NCBI GenBank assembly: GCA_964059195.1
Contig: CAXKWD010000007.1
Coordinates: 55,341,620 to 55,405,619 of the forward strand
DNA: 64,000 bases
Direction of reading: 5' to 3'
Source of the DNA: Ectobius pallidus
Taxonomy: Eukaryota; Arthropoda; Insecta; Blattodea; Ectobiidae
The stretch's first letter is position 1; each line of letters begins with the position of its first letter. Under the pieces are notes generated by a model. The model made no database searches. It was given only the letters and a program-made list of their open reading frames with translations, and was not told where the DNA came from. Both the position numbers and the translations under genes were made by a program. This document shows, in pieces, positions 42,611 through 55,144 of the stretch.

Positions 42611-43857
42611 TTATTCTAAAAAAACATTTCCACTTCCATCTAAAGCAATAGGATGTCCTTTCGACTTTGTTGTGGTTGCTTTATCCTGTACTATTTTCCT
42701 TATTACATGTGCTAATTGTTTCTTACCTGCTAAGTTAAAATGTAATCCGTGGTTGGTAAACAGATTTCTACCAGAGTTAGATACATTTAGAAAGGTAACA
42801 TTTTTAAAGTGTTTACAAATACTACTGTACCTTTTGTTAGCTACATCTATTTCTTTATTTACGATAGACCAGTCATTTAAATCATGACGTTGTGGTATTC
42901 CAACTACTACCACATTAGTATAGGTTAGTTTACTTAGCGTTTTCTTGAGCGTCCTAATTGCTTCATCAGTCTCATTTCTAAATACATCATTAGCTCCACC
43001 AACTAAAATAACAAAGTCTTTTTTAGTCAAACTAGCACAGTCTTTTTCTATTCCCAAAGTCACCTGTTCGAATTTAGCACTAGGTTTCACTGTTGCATTA
43101 GTGAAGAATTCAGTTTTCAAGCAGGAAGCATTAACAATATACGATAAACTGCGTCCATGGCTATCTCCAAATATTTTGATTTTCCTCTTTCCAGTTGATT
43201 TGGATTTATAAGGTCTAATAGGGATTAGGTTATTTACTTGATCTTCATCACACACGTCATCAGTTTGTAGTAGGTCAAATTTATTCATACTCTTGAAATC
43301 AGGCCTAGGCCTGATGTCAGGCGATTTCCTGTTGTTGCCTTTTTTCATTGGAACTGTTCTCCAAACATCATACTTCAGTCTTGTCGTCTGCGAATTGTCT
43401 ACATTGTGGGCTGCTCTTTGTTCATTCAGCATAGGCCAGGGCCCACTTAGGCTAGTGTTCGTAGGACTCATGGAAGTGAGGTTAGAACTTTCAGTTGGAA
43501 CTTGCCTAATAGAATTCAATTCCTGTTGTAGGACTTTTATTACTTCCTGGATAGTATTTCATCAAATAGCTGATTGACTATTTCATTATTGTTGTTATTA
43601 CTTACAATCTGCTCATGTATGCTTACTTCCTCCGTTTGCTCGTAATTCAAGTCTACACATGATTCACACAGCCAGTCTTCCTTTGGTATCTTGTTTACAG
43701 AAATTTCACAACATTTATCAAAATGATACCATCTGTCACAGTAATCACATATAATTCCATTTCTAACAATTTTTTTACACTTGGCACATCTTTCACATTT
43801 AATTATACGATTTTTGTTGGAGCTCAAGCACACCACATCCTGCTCATTCGGCGCCAT
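42611..43857 (-). pseudogene. LINE C ORF1: PHD finger and SGNH esterase, one frameshift
   Basis: The first frame (43857-43540) starts MAPNEQDVVCLSS and encodes a PHD-type zinc finger: CERCAKCKKIVRN, CDYCDRWYHFDKCC and DWLCESC. A frameshift near 43550 leads, through a short coiled-coil-like stretch (IQEVIKVLQQELNSI), to the 302-codon frame. That frame holds an SGNH hydrolase: KIFGDSHGRSL (block I Ser), VILVGGANDVF (block III) and NHGLHFNLAGKK (block V His). Esterase-bearing ORF1 proteins are known in CR1-group LINEs and may act on membranes or lipids during retrotransposition; their exact role is unsettled. ORF2 starts about 95 nt downstream. Confidence 0.88.
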
Positions 43858-43916
43858 GTTGGAATTACATAGTTAACGTTTGTCTGTTGTGTTTTGTGTA
43901 CGAAAATATAATATAC

Positions 43917-46900
43917 TAGCTTAAAAGGCCCGGCGTCGCTCGGGTTTTGTATTTTGTAAATGCGAAAATAACTTATGAAGGACTTTCGAATATCAAACTC
44001 GAGGTCTTTAAGGTCTTTAACTTATATAGGTATTTAGAATTTGAAATGGGGAAGAACGACTTATCACACACAAACTATTTCCTCAGAAAACGCTAGATAA
44101 GCTACAGCTTATTATAGCTTATAGCAGATCCCCGCGGCTTCGCCCACAATAATTAATAGGAAGATTATAAATTAAGAGCAAAATAATTAAACTATTATAT
44201 TTACTAACACTTTGCACACGAAACATTCATAGGTCTAAACTAAACGATTGATAGGCCTAATTAATGAAACAACTGTAAATCCGGCTTTGAAGTTAATTCC
44301 ACGATTAGAAAGCGCAGCATGGGAAAAATAACCTCAGATTCGAGTTCCCTGGCCTAAAAAAACCCTGCATAATGTTTGTCCCAGGGCTATATTCGCTATT
44401 CTTCTTCCGTCTAGGGTGAAAATTTCATCTGTCTGCGTGCCTTGACATTATAAACAAATGATTCGGCCATGGTGGGCTTACAAAATTCGAATGATCGCGA
44501 TGCTTTTATTTCCAAGGTATGACGAAAGTAGTCTTTGTGAACATTGGTTGTGCAAAGAGGACTTATTAGCCCTATCGATATCAAACTATTACCTAGCTAG
44601 TGCCTTCTGCAGAAACTCAAGAGAAAAGGGAGGATCTGCCATATACTTAAGAAAAGATATTGCGGGAGAAGAATTAAAGTATGCAATAGACTATTCTAAA
44701 TCCAATGCATGTGAAATATCTGCAGTTTACATCAGGGATTTCAATGTAGTTTGTATCTGCCTATACAGACCACCCAACTATAACTATAACGACTTCATGG
44801 TTACTCTAGACAACCTATTACAGTGTCTACAGTCCAAAATCAGTAGTGCCTCTATAATATTAGCTGGTGACTTTAATGTAGATACACGTGTAAACAGCCC
44901 CCAGAATCTTCAATTCACAAACGTTTTATCAAGCTACAACCTTAGATGCACAGTGAACGAAATTACTAGACCAGGCAGTGGAACTGGTGGGTCATGCATC
45001 GACAACATTGCAACCTCTCTCCACCCAGATAGAATATCAGCCTTTGTAGAGCCAATGATTACATCAGACCATCATGCAGTTGTAATGGAAGCAAACCTTC
45101 AGCTCAACAAACAAGACCATTCAACCAACAATAATAACAAGAAGATTGCTAGACCAGTAAATAGTGATTTTGCACCCTACTTCTGTTTTTTGCTTAGTAC
45201 AATAAACTGGATACTCATGTACAGTCTGACAACACTTGATGACAAGTTCGAATATTTCTTAAACCAATTTACAAAAATTGTAGATACTGCATTCCCTATT
45301 AGATATGTAGATACAAAGACACACAGACAACATGCAACAAAACAACGGTGGTACACTGAAAACCTAAAAAAACTAAAAGAAACCTGCCTTCACTTCTACA
45401 GAAAGCTCAGAACAACTGGAGAGAACGCCTACAGGATAAAATACAAAGAACTACAGAACAAATACAAGAATGAAGTCAAGAAAGCAAAACTTAATTACAA
45501 CTCTAACAAAATAAACTCAGCAAACAACAAAACCAAAATGATGTGGTCCATCATCAAAGAAACACTTGACGACAACGCGAAGCCAAATCATAGAGAGAAC
45601 ACCTTAAAGTCCGATGCCTTCAACACAAGCTTCATAGAAACCATCACAAAAGCAGAAAACAATATTCCTAAGTCAAATTTAGATGTAATCCAGTACTTGA
45701 ACAAAACCACAGAAAACATCAACCCAAATAACAAATTTGCTTTATGCCAAGTGAGCGTCGAACAGGTATTTACAACAATTCTGTCCTTAAGCAACAGTTC
45801 TAGCATGGATGTATACTTCTTAAATTCCCATATTCTGAAGCTTGGTGCAAGCCACTTAGCTGAAGTACTAGCATATCTTTTCAACAGCTGTATCGAAGAA
45901 GGTTACTTCCCTCTCAGCCTGAAATTTGTGAAGGTAATCCCAGTGCACAAAAAGGGCAGTCTCATGGATTATGGTAACTATCGTCCAATAAGTATCATAC
46001 CCATAATTTCTAAAGTGTTCGAATTGTTACTGTATAAACAAATAGTGAACTTTCTTGAAAAAAACCATCTGCTATCTGAAAGTCAATATGGATTTAGGAC
46101 TGGTCGTGGAACATGCACTGCAATTGAAAATCTAGTTACTGAATACATCACTGGAATCGATGACAGAAAATGTATACTAAGTAGATTCTACGACATGTCC
46201 AAAGCCTTCGACACAATCTCACACAAAATTCTCCTGGAAAAGCTAAAACAATATGGCTTCAGTGAGCACTGCTTAAAACTCCTCCAGTCATACTTAAACA
46301 GCAGGTACCAGGCAGTATGGTACAATGGCGAACTCTCTCAGTATCTTCCAGTAGAAACAGGAGTGCCCCAGGGCTCAATACTAGGTCCCATACTTTTCAT
46401 TTTATATATAAATGACTTGCCCCATTCTATCAATAGCGTTCATGGCCACTCTTACTTGTTCGCAGACGATGTAGCTGTGAGTATAGTCACAGACAACGAG
46501 ACAGCATCTAGCGATGAAATGCAAACAACTGACTCTATTGTGCAAGATTGGTGTGCTGCTAACCTACTATGTCTAAACAAAGAAAAGGTTGATAACCTAC
46601 AAATAAACTTAAGCAGCAAAGACAAAAAGACAGTGAAGTTCCTAGGAGTCCATATCTCATCAAACATTAAGTGGAATATTCATATAGACCATGTATGCAA
46701 AAATGTTAAGGAGATTAAAGCATAATGTTAATGAAGATACACTAAAAACAGTGTACTTTGCTCATGTACACAGCCATTTAACATATGGCATCACAGTCTG
46801 GGGGAATGACTGCAATGTCACAAAGTTGCTGATCTTACAAAAAAGGGCCATTCGAGTAATTTGCAATGTAAACAGCAGGACACACTGCAAGCCTCTATTT

Positions 46901-48297
46901 AGAAAATTATGCATACTAACCGTAGTTTCCCAATACATAATGAAGTGCTTGCTATACGTAAGAAACAATATAACCGACTTCCCTACAAACAGCTCAGTTC
47001 ATGGCTACACAACAAGATGCAAGCAAGACCTCAGAATTAGCCAATGCAATTATAGCACCACCCTCAACAGCTTCAATGAAATGGGCAAAAAATTCTACAA
47101 CACACTGCCTGTACACGTGAGAAAACTCAAAATACTTCATTTCAAGCGAGAAGTCAAAAGAATACTAATAGAAATAAGTGCATACAGAGTAGAAGAATAT
47201 TTCGAAGTGTTAAATAGAAGCTAGGTCAAAGTCAAACTTGATGTACTTGTATTGTTTGTAATCTTACTCTTCAATTACTTTATATTATGTGCCATACATT
47301 TGTAATGTCTAAGGCTAAATAAATTATTATTATTAGGCAAAGTCATCTGCAATTGATTTGACAACTGATCACTGATGTTTCGAAAGCGCAAGAAATGTAC
47401 GTCTCAATCCCGTTTTCACTCATAACTCGCGAACGAAAGCTAAAATTAAAAATGTAGCATGCCTTTGCGGGAATGTATTCAACAACTTCCCCAAGTTTCA
47501 TGGTGATCGGATGAATGGCGTAGTAATGCATAAAGGACAGACACACATACATTCATTTTTATGTAGGCTATGTAGAAGATCTATATAGATTACCCGTCGA
47601 GCGTTGCTGCAATCTCAGAAGATTATGAGAATTGAAATCGATTAAACTCACGATGAAAAAAATGTGTGTAATGTATGACAGACAGACATATATTAGTTTT
47701 TATTTATATAGATGAAGAATGGGATAAGCCTACTGAGGCCATAGTTTCTATATTCATTTGTTCAGACTTATAATTCCGTTACATTTCAGGCAGATTTAAC
47801 GACCCTACATAAGAGATTTTACTTATGATTACATATAGAAATGTTGTAGCCTGGACCCCGGAATTTTCTGTAAACCATCTTTCATAAGAAGCATATTCCA
47901 CGTTAAATAAATATTTAATATTACCTTATCATCACCTTATCATTAACTTCTCTGGCGTTTATAATAACATGAGATATCCATTGCCTTCCAAAGCGATCGC
48001 GATGCTATTGTTTCCAAAGTAGGCTATGACAAAAATAGACAAAGCCTTCTGCAATTGATTTGACAACTGAAATGAATAACTGAAAATCGATGCTTCGAAA
48101 GCGTAAAAAATGCACGTTTTCTTGCCGTTTTTCACTCATAACTCGCGAACGAAGTCTAAAATTAAAAATGTAGTGTGACAGAAACCTTCCCGGGAATGTA
48201 CCCAACAACTTCCCAAAGTTTCATGGCGATCGGATGAATGGTGTAGTAATGCATAAAGGACACACACACACACATACATTCATTTTTATATATATAG
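43917..48297. repeat. Two copies of a CTAGC/CCCG dispersed repeat, one split by LINE D
   Basis: Copy 1 begins TACTAGCTTAAAAGGCCCGG and includes GATCCCCGCGGCTTCGCCC; it resumes at 47335 after LINE D. Copy 2 starts near 47571 (ATATAGATTACCCGTCGAGC) and ends TTTTTATATATATAGATTA at 48297. Shared segments include GATCGCGATGCT-TT-TTTCCAA (44490 and 47997), CTGCAATTGATTTGACAACTG (47348 and 48050; 21 bases shared) and AGTTTCATGG-GATCGGATGA. No ORF. Confidence 0.6.
44531..47334 (+). pseudogene. LINE D: 5'-truncated ORF2 of CR1/Jockey-group element
   Basis: The frame enters from flanking repeat and the LINE begins at SLCEHWLCKEDL, within the endonuclease. Motifs follow: KGGSAIYLRKDI, CICLYRPPNYNYNDF, IILAGDFNVDTR, GSCIDNIATSL and ITSDHHAVVM. 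RT: VIPVHKKGSLMDYGNYRPI, FYDMSKAFDTISHK, TGVPQGSILGPILF and HSYLFADDVAVSI. A frameshift near 46700 separates the last frame (46691-47224): LTYGITVWGND, LLILQKRAIRVICN, TTRCKQDLRIS and FYNTLPVHVRKLK. The 3' UTR ends AAATAAATTATTATTATTA. The two repeat flanks join cleanly when the LINE is removed. Confidence 0.9.
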
Positions 48298-48314
48298 ATT
48301 AAATTCTAGTAAAA

Positions 48315-49714
48315 CAGGGTGCCCACGGGGGGGGGGGGAAGGGGGTTAAGACGCAGACTGCGTCATTGAAATTTCTGGGGGGGGGGAATATTATCGTGTT
48401 ATGAATTTTCTGGCCGGGGGTTGAAAATTGTTGCAAAATTTTATATGTTAAAAATAAAAACGGTCAAGTTCTATAACTTCAAAAGGTCTCTTTTAATTCT
48501 TTATAAAGATAAAGATGAAGAATTTCGACAGCCATGGGCGCCCATACCCGGGGGAGGGGCGCAAGGAAAAAAATGTATATTATTAATTATTATAGTCAGG
48601 TGTTTTTCTTTTAAGACAATTATTTGAATTGCAGAAGTTTTACCAAACCGACAACATGGAAGCAGAATCCACAGTGGATTAGGAAAGGGTGGTTCAGACC
48701 CCCAAGAGTCAAAACCTAAAATTCTATATTCGTATTTAAAAAATATATTTATTTAATTAAACAAGATTTGTTGGTTTGTCAAATATGATATAGCAGTTAT
48801 TTTCTTTTCATAGCATAATGAGTAAGCCTATTATGTCCACTGTTCCATGTGCTACTTAACTTTTCTTATAAATAGTAATAAGTATTATAATTTAGGTAAC
48901 AATTTCATGTTTAAGTTGCCATGTCTTAGAGTATAGTAAACAAATTTGCTAACTAATTTTTCAGTGCTAAAATAGCGTAAAATATGATTTTCATTAGTTC
49001 AACATTTAAAAATTTCCCGGGGGTGGACACCCGACTTAGGTAACATTTTCTTGTTTACATTGGCATGTCTTAGAGTATGGCAAACAAATTTCCTAACTAG
49101 TTTTTTAGTGCTAAAATAGCGTAAAATGTGATTTTCATTAATTCAATATCTAAAAAATTTCCGGGGCTAGGGCCCCCCACCTAGGTAGTGATTTCTTATG
49201 TACATTGAAATGTCTTAGAGTATGGTAAACAAATTTCATAACTAGTTTTCAGTGCTAAAATAGCGATTTTCATTAGTTCAATATTTAAAAATTTCCCGGG
49301 GTGGACATCCGACTTAGGTAACATTTTCTTGTTTACATTGGCATGTCTTAGAGTATGGTAAACAAATTTCTTAACTAGTTTTTGAGTGCTAAAATAGCCT
49401 AAAATGTGATTTTCATTAGTTCAATATTTAAAAATTTTCTGGGATGGACCCCCGACCCCTTTTTTTGGGGGTATTCCAAACCCCCCAGCACTTCCGACCC
49501 TCCCCGCAATTATTTTCTGGCTACTTATTATATTATTAATATAAAATACAAAGTGGCCCAAGAAGTTAAAGCGACAAAAAATAAATTAATTAAAAAAATT
49601 GCCCCCCCCCTAGAAAATATCATATGGGCGCCCTTGTCGACAGGCAATTGGGTTGGGGGTGAGCAATGAAGTTTGGGGGGTGAGCAATGAAGTTTTGGGG
49701 GGTGGGCACCCCTG
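48315..49714. mobile_element. CAGGG element, copy 2
   Basis: It is homologous to 20864-22142 in reverse orientation. The ends are CAGGGTGCCCAC and, inverted, CAGGGGTGCCCACC, flanked by AGTAAAA (48308-48314 and 49715-49721). It contains the GACGCAG-N-CTGCGTC palindrome next to the G-rich end and the ~140-bp minisatellite. No transposase ORF is seen. G- and C-runs of ten or more bases lie near both ends. Confidence 0.8.
48890..49445. repeat. ~140-bp minisatellite in CAGGG copy 2
   Basis: At least four units, starting near 48896, 49037, 49180 and 49314. Each has TGTCTTAGAGTAT, AAACAAATTT, GTGCTAAAATAGC and GATTTTCATTAGTTCAA or close variants. It is the reverse complement of the array at 21190-21745. 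Confidence 0.85.
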
Positions 49715-49721
49715 AGTAAAA

Positions 49722-50063
49722 TAATAAATACAACATAGGCCTAAAGAAAATGTCCGGTTATGTAGGTGGCATGATATATGCCGTCTATGGTTGTAATAAT
49801 TATTTTGAGAGTGAAATAAGTAAAATCGTTAATTAGAGTGTGTACAAGACTGATTCATTCAGATGTTCATTGGATTACCATCCGAATTGTTTTACATGTA
49901 AAAATTTCAAATTAAAAAAAAAGTATATATTGTACAAAGTATCTTGCAAATCGTATGAATTAAAATTTAAAGCTGATTTTCACGAAAATGTATTAAAGTG
50001 AAACAATTAGTTTTGATAGTTGTTAAAAAAAAAAGTGTGTGAGGAACGCCATGCGGCAGAAGT

Positions 50064-50068
<5 letters not shown>
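49722..50068. other. Unannotated AT-rich DNA
   Basis: No gene or repeat recognised. Confidence 0.4.
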
Positions 50069-50096
<28 letters not shown>

Positions 50097-50560
50097 CAAT
50101 TTTGGATTATTGGATTTTTCAAATTTTGGATTGTTGGACGTTTTAATATTGGGTTTTTGGACTTTTAGGTTTTGGATTTTTTAAATTTCTGATCTTTTAT
50201 TTCTTTAGTTTTGTATTTTTAAATTTTTTTCTTTTTATATCATTGAATTTTTTTAGTTTTGTATTTTTTAATTTTTGATCTTTAATTTTGGTTTTTTTTA
50301 TTTTTATACTTTAGAATTTTATAATTTTGGATATTTATGTTTTAAATTTTGGATATTAAGATTTTTAATTTTGGATTTTTTATTTTTTAAATTTTGGACG
50401 AATAAATTTTGGTTCTTTGAATTTTTTGATTTTGAAATTTTAGATTATTTAAATGTTGGATCTTTGATTTTTTATTTTCTGTGTATTTTAATTTTGGATT
50501 TTTTAACATTTTAAATTTTAAATTTTTAAATTTTTGGACTTTTTCAGTTTTGGATAAGCC
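50069..50560. repeat. Poly-T followed by TTTTGGATTTTT-rich low-complexity tract
   Basis: A T-run of about 29 is followed by ~460 bp of degenerate units such as AATTTTGGATTTTTAAA. Strand asymmetry is strong (almost no C on the plus strand). The 79-codon Phe-rich frame is an artefact. Confidence 0.85.
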
Positions 50561-51344
50561 TAATCATTGAGTTGATTGTTTTCTGTGCAGTCCGTTCCGT
50601 CACACCTCACTAATTTTGTGACGATTTTGAGCGTTACACAAGCTCTCGATTTACCCCTACCGCGGCTAAAGAAGTTTTACTTAAAAAATTAGCGTTATCG
50701 TCATTTAATTAAGTTAGTTTAGCGTTAGTGTAAATTATGTTATTTCCCGACCTAATTCCTGCATTATCAAGCACAAAAATACGTTACTGTGTCATCAGGA
50801 CTTTGAAAAACAAATTTATTTCTGCAGCTATATAGGTTCATTAAGTAGCTTCTGAGACTGCTGCCCATTCCTACTCAGCAGATGGCATCTCTGTGCTAGT
50901 GGACATTTTGAACAAAGGGAATAGAGTAGAGTGGGCGGTATTCTTATTGAGAGGGGGAATATTTCTTGTAACTGTTACTTTGTAACTGTTACATGTATGT
51001 AACGGTAACTACCTGTTATAAAAAAACAAAAGTAACGGTTACCAAAGCTCCTCCTAGGATATCTTATTTTCGTCTCAACCAAAGGCGGAACCAGAAAAAT
51101 ACTGAAAGGAGGGACCGCACAGACGAAAGTTTGCTATTATTTGGGGTGTGGGGTATGGAATATCGCAAAAATGGGGGTCGGGGGTCCTCCCCCGGGATTT
51201 TTATTAAAAAACGAGGGAAAAACAGGTCGTCCCTTTAGCTCCTCCCACTCGTGACATCTACATGTGAATGGTGGAACTACTAGCAGTGTTGAAAATTCTG
51301 ACCCCCCTTTTCTCCACTTCTTTTCCCCTTTCTACTATTCAATC
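50561..51344. other. Unannotated DNA with short palindromic GTAAC repeats
   Basis: Between 50970 and 51040 several copies of GTAACTGTTAC, GTAACGGTAAC and GTAACGGTTAC occur. A GGGGGTCGGGGGTCCTCCCC stretch near 51172 resembles MITE ends. No gene. Confidence 0.4.
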
Positions 51345-51425
51345 CGGGGTACGCCGTAGCGTATTGGTCAAAGCACTGCGCTACAAACCGGAAGGTCGCG
51401 GGTTCAATTCCCGATGAGGTCGTTG
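51345..51425 (+). repeat. tRNA-like SINE head
   Basis: It holds an A-box-like TAGCGTATTGGTCAAAGCAC and the B box GGGTTCAATTCCCG with tRNA-like spacing. A non-tRNA body and a pyrimidine-rich stretch (51590-51640) follow. A second B-box-like GCGTTCGATCCCC lies on the minus strand near 51680. I read it as a SINE and not a tRNA gene, because the acceptor ends do not pair well. Confidence 0.55.
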
Positions 51426-51703
51426 AGATTTTTCAATTGAAATAATGGGAAAATAACACATTACGACCCGACCGAGCCCCCCACCACTACGAGAAACCTA
51501 GCGGCGGCGTTAGAACTACTAGGAAAGTAGCGACGGTGGCGACATCTAGTAAGGAAATGGTGAAAGAGAAAAATAATTTATTATTCCTTTATTCTCTTCT
51601 TCTCTTCCTTTCCCGTCTCTTTCCTCTCTTCTCACCTACCTATTCGAGACCTATTCCTAAGAGTAAATTTTGGATCGAACGGGGATCGAACGCATGACCC
51701 TTA

Positions 51704-54700
51704 TGCCCGAGTGCACCATTCTCCGGTTTTCTCAGTCGTTTCGTTACCGCGGTAAACGTAATACCGGGGTATTCTCAAAATCTCTGTGCACCATTGCTAA
51801 AATATCGCGGTTTGCTAATGCTTGGAAATATCGCGGTTACTCTGCTATGAATTTCTCCCATGGAGAAATTTTGTGTTGGTTTGTGTTAGTTTCTTCCATG
51901 GCCGCTAGGTTCGCTCTCTCTCTGCACGTCTGCCAGTCACGGTGGCTCTGGCAGGCTATTGGGGTCCCGAATTCAATGTATTTGTTCCCTTATTATTCAA
52001 TAAAAAGATGTTTATAAGGATAAAAGGGAATATTATATTGCGTATATATGTCGTCTGAATTCATACTTTGCATACAAGCACCATAGATACCGTACCAATC
52101 GTGAAATGACTCTATTTCGCCTACTGGGGCCGTATTCTGTAACTCCACCAACGCTCTCAACTACGATTACACCAATGTAACTAGAAAAAGTTATTCTGTA
52201 ACTATTGGTGTCAAGTATCGATCTTGAAATCACACCAATATATTGCTGGAAATATTGGTGACACACCGACGGCTCCAAACCCCTCGGTGAGCTCAACAAC
52301 AACTCGAAAGTACCAAAATATCGCAAAATTTGCAGAAATATCGACATATTTGTGATACAATGGCCGCTTATATCCTAATTGGGCGACTTCGTGATGGTGT
52401 CAATAGCTATATTTTCGTAATAACAGAGAAGGTACAGTATATATCCATTAATGAATAGATTCTTAGTATTTGTTAATATGTTTTTATCAATATAAAAACT
52501 AAATACATAATTTTATTTTGCAACAAGCATGTTTGAGGTTATGTTTGCATAATTGCACATAATATTAATTATTTTACTTTATCTTGTTTCAGATTTGGAA
52601 TTGTAATCCATGTGATCTGCATTAAAGAGTGGACAACATAATATGAACCAATAATAAGCTTAACGAACACTTATGGGTGTCACCTCTATGTAGGCCTAAA
52701 TTTTTTAATGTAGTGTAAAATTTTGTTCAGTTCATTCGAAAGAACAGTGCACAAGTAGGTCATTTGCAATTGAGAAAAAGGTTCATCCCACTCAAGCAAT
52801 GCTTCAAGTAGTGAGATGTTGTTGGCTTTTTGTAATTTTCAGGAAATAATGACGAAGACTGTGCTTATTAGAACTGAGCAAAGTGCCATGAACTCATGAT
52901 ACATATAATAGTTTTTTTGTACCAAAGTTTACTTTGTAAGTGTGTGTGTACTACATCACTCAGCAAAATATGATGTACATTGTCCTTACTTTTAAATATA
53001 CTGGTAGCCTATATAGCGTTTACTAGTTTATAAACCTTTTCACACTTAGAGAAGCATCTGTTTTTAACTGCACAAAAAATATGCCTCCCTGCCAATGTAG
53101 CCTATTGTAATTGAAAATATTATTTAAATCTAGCTACAATATTGGCTTTACCAATTTTTTGTCTAATTTAAACCATCTATTTTATTCCCTCTAATTCCTT
53201 TTATAATAATATGAGCTATATTGTATCTCGTGATTTTCCGTCAAGTGGGTGTGGCTTATACTATGTAAGTTGAAATGCATGTTGAATTTTCAGAGCCATT
53301 TTCCCATAACTTGATATTTTCAACACAAAAGGCACAATATCTCTTAAAGTAATGGTCCAAATTGCATGAAACTTTGCACACCCATAGTTTTTTGTGTGTT
53401 CTAGAGGATAAACCTAAATAATCTGATGTATTTGCAACACAAGATTATTTCACTTGTGAACATGATGTGAAAAAATTCGTAATAATTTTATATTGGAATT
53501 TTAAAATGCCTGAAAATTGTATCAGGCATACCACAGTATAAATTGATGGTTTATCCTCGAGATTATAGTGTCAGCTGTGAATAAAAAAAATATTACACCA
53601 ATCAGATTGACTTTTGCATGAAATCATGTTACTTAGGCTTAATCGCATGCTGAAAAATAAAATAATTTTCTAATATCAACCTTCATATTTGTGACACTGT
53701 AATAATTTTTGTGCTCATTTCAACCGCCAAATGTATACTTCTAATGTCCAAAATTTCATTTTATTATTGCAAATAGTGTTGAAGATATCGAACAGTTACT
53801 GCAATGCCTGCTTGGGCATGGTCTCTTGGTGTATGAGCCCCTTAAGACACTTTTTCAGTGATATTATGGTGTTATTTAAATTAATATATAATTATGAACA
53901 ACTATGAGGCCAACTGTAATGTTTCAAAGTACTGTGTAAATTAAATACTAATGAATTCATTTTAAGTTAACCTAAAACGCAATTAATTTATTTCAAGGGT
54001 TTTATAAATGTCATAAAAGCAGTAGGCAAGATAAGATACTCTTATTTGCTTAAACTTTACTATTTGCTTTATCTATATAAAAATAATTTTATAATTGGCT
54101 TGTGTTCTATAAATTAAGTAAAAACTCCTACTGAATTTTTTTTTTACTTTCTCTGCCTGTACCATAGGTAATACAGATAAAGGAAGTATTGTTTTCGACC
54201 CCAACTTTGAAGTTGAGTTTTTAGCCCAAATACACATTTTGAGGTATTCTGAATCCCCAAATACTATTTTCGGAAACATGTCTGTGTGGTAGTGTGTCAA
54301 CAGCCTAGCTCCAGAATGGAAAATCGTAAGAATTTTTTTTTGTATTTGGGTTGGGTACCTTCTGAAGATGTGACACAAGGATTGGCGACAAGTTTCTCTT
54401 ATTTTTAAAGGGACTTTACATGAAAAAATGTTAGTTTTTCGCGATTTTATCGATTTGTTTAAATTTTGCACATGGGTTGCTTATAAGTTACTTGGACTTA
54501 AAACTTTATTTGGAACTTTTTTCGAAGAAATTCTCTTTAGGGTAGTTATAAGCCACCCACTCTGAATACGTGCTAAAAGTTTTATTTGAAATATTTTTTC
54601 GAAGAAAATCTCTAAAGTGTAGTCTTTATCAGAATGTGAAGTGAGAAAAATGTATTGTGCATGCTTAAAGTAAAGAAAGTTATGAGAGTACAATAAATAT

Positions 54701-55086
54701 ATTTTATTTGGGTTGTGTATCCTTCGGGGATGTGATGTGTTAAGGACATTCTGTTTATTTATACAACCAATTTACATTACAAGAATGTCATACACAATAA
54801 TTATATTATACTGAGAGACTAACTTTTATTTGAACAGAGATTGGAAAGTTCATTCCTTTCACTGAGTATGAATCCAGCAACATTTTGTTAAAATGAGTAT
54901 TCTGAAAAGGGCTACATCTTACTTTCTGTTAATCGTTAAAATGAATACTTTCACACAAACAAGGTGAGTTGCAATGGAAATATATAACTACTTCGAGATT
55001 GCATATTTTTTTATAATCATAATTTAAATCAGACATTGGCAAACTATTGCGGAATTTGCTAATTGGATTCCCCGAGATACCCTCCT

Positions 55087-55144
<58 letters not shown>

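Larger units (their letters stand above)
39508..43905 (-). mobile_element. LINE C, near-complete CR1-group retrotransposon
   Basis: The minus-strand element has ORF1 (PHD finger and esterase), ORF2 (endonuclease and RT) and a 3' end AATAAAGATTCTT followed by (ATTCTT)n at 39508-39531. CR1-group LINEs have short microsatellite-like tails instead of poly(A), and in some lineages a PHD/esterase ORF1. No target duplication is evident. Only one frameshift is seen in each ORF, so the copy is young. Confidence 0.85.

Noticed and set aside
50275..50514. 79-codon Phe-rich ORF
   Set aside because: It lies within the TTTTGGAT low-complexity tract and has no domain.
51345..51425. Functional tRNA gene
   Set aside because: A and B boxes are present, but the acceptor ends do not pair and a SINE-like body follows.
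54073..54471. 132-codon minus-strand ORF in the nested 3.4 kb element
   Set aside because: No transposase or other family motif, AT-rich composition and overlap with internal repeats.
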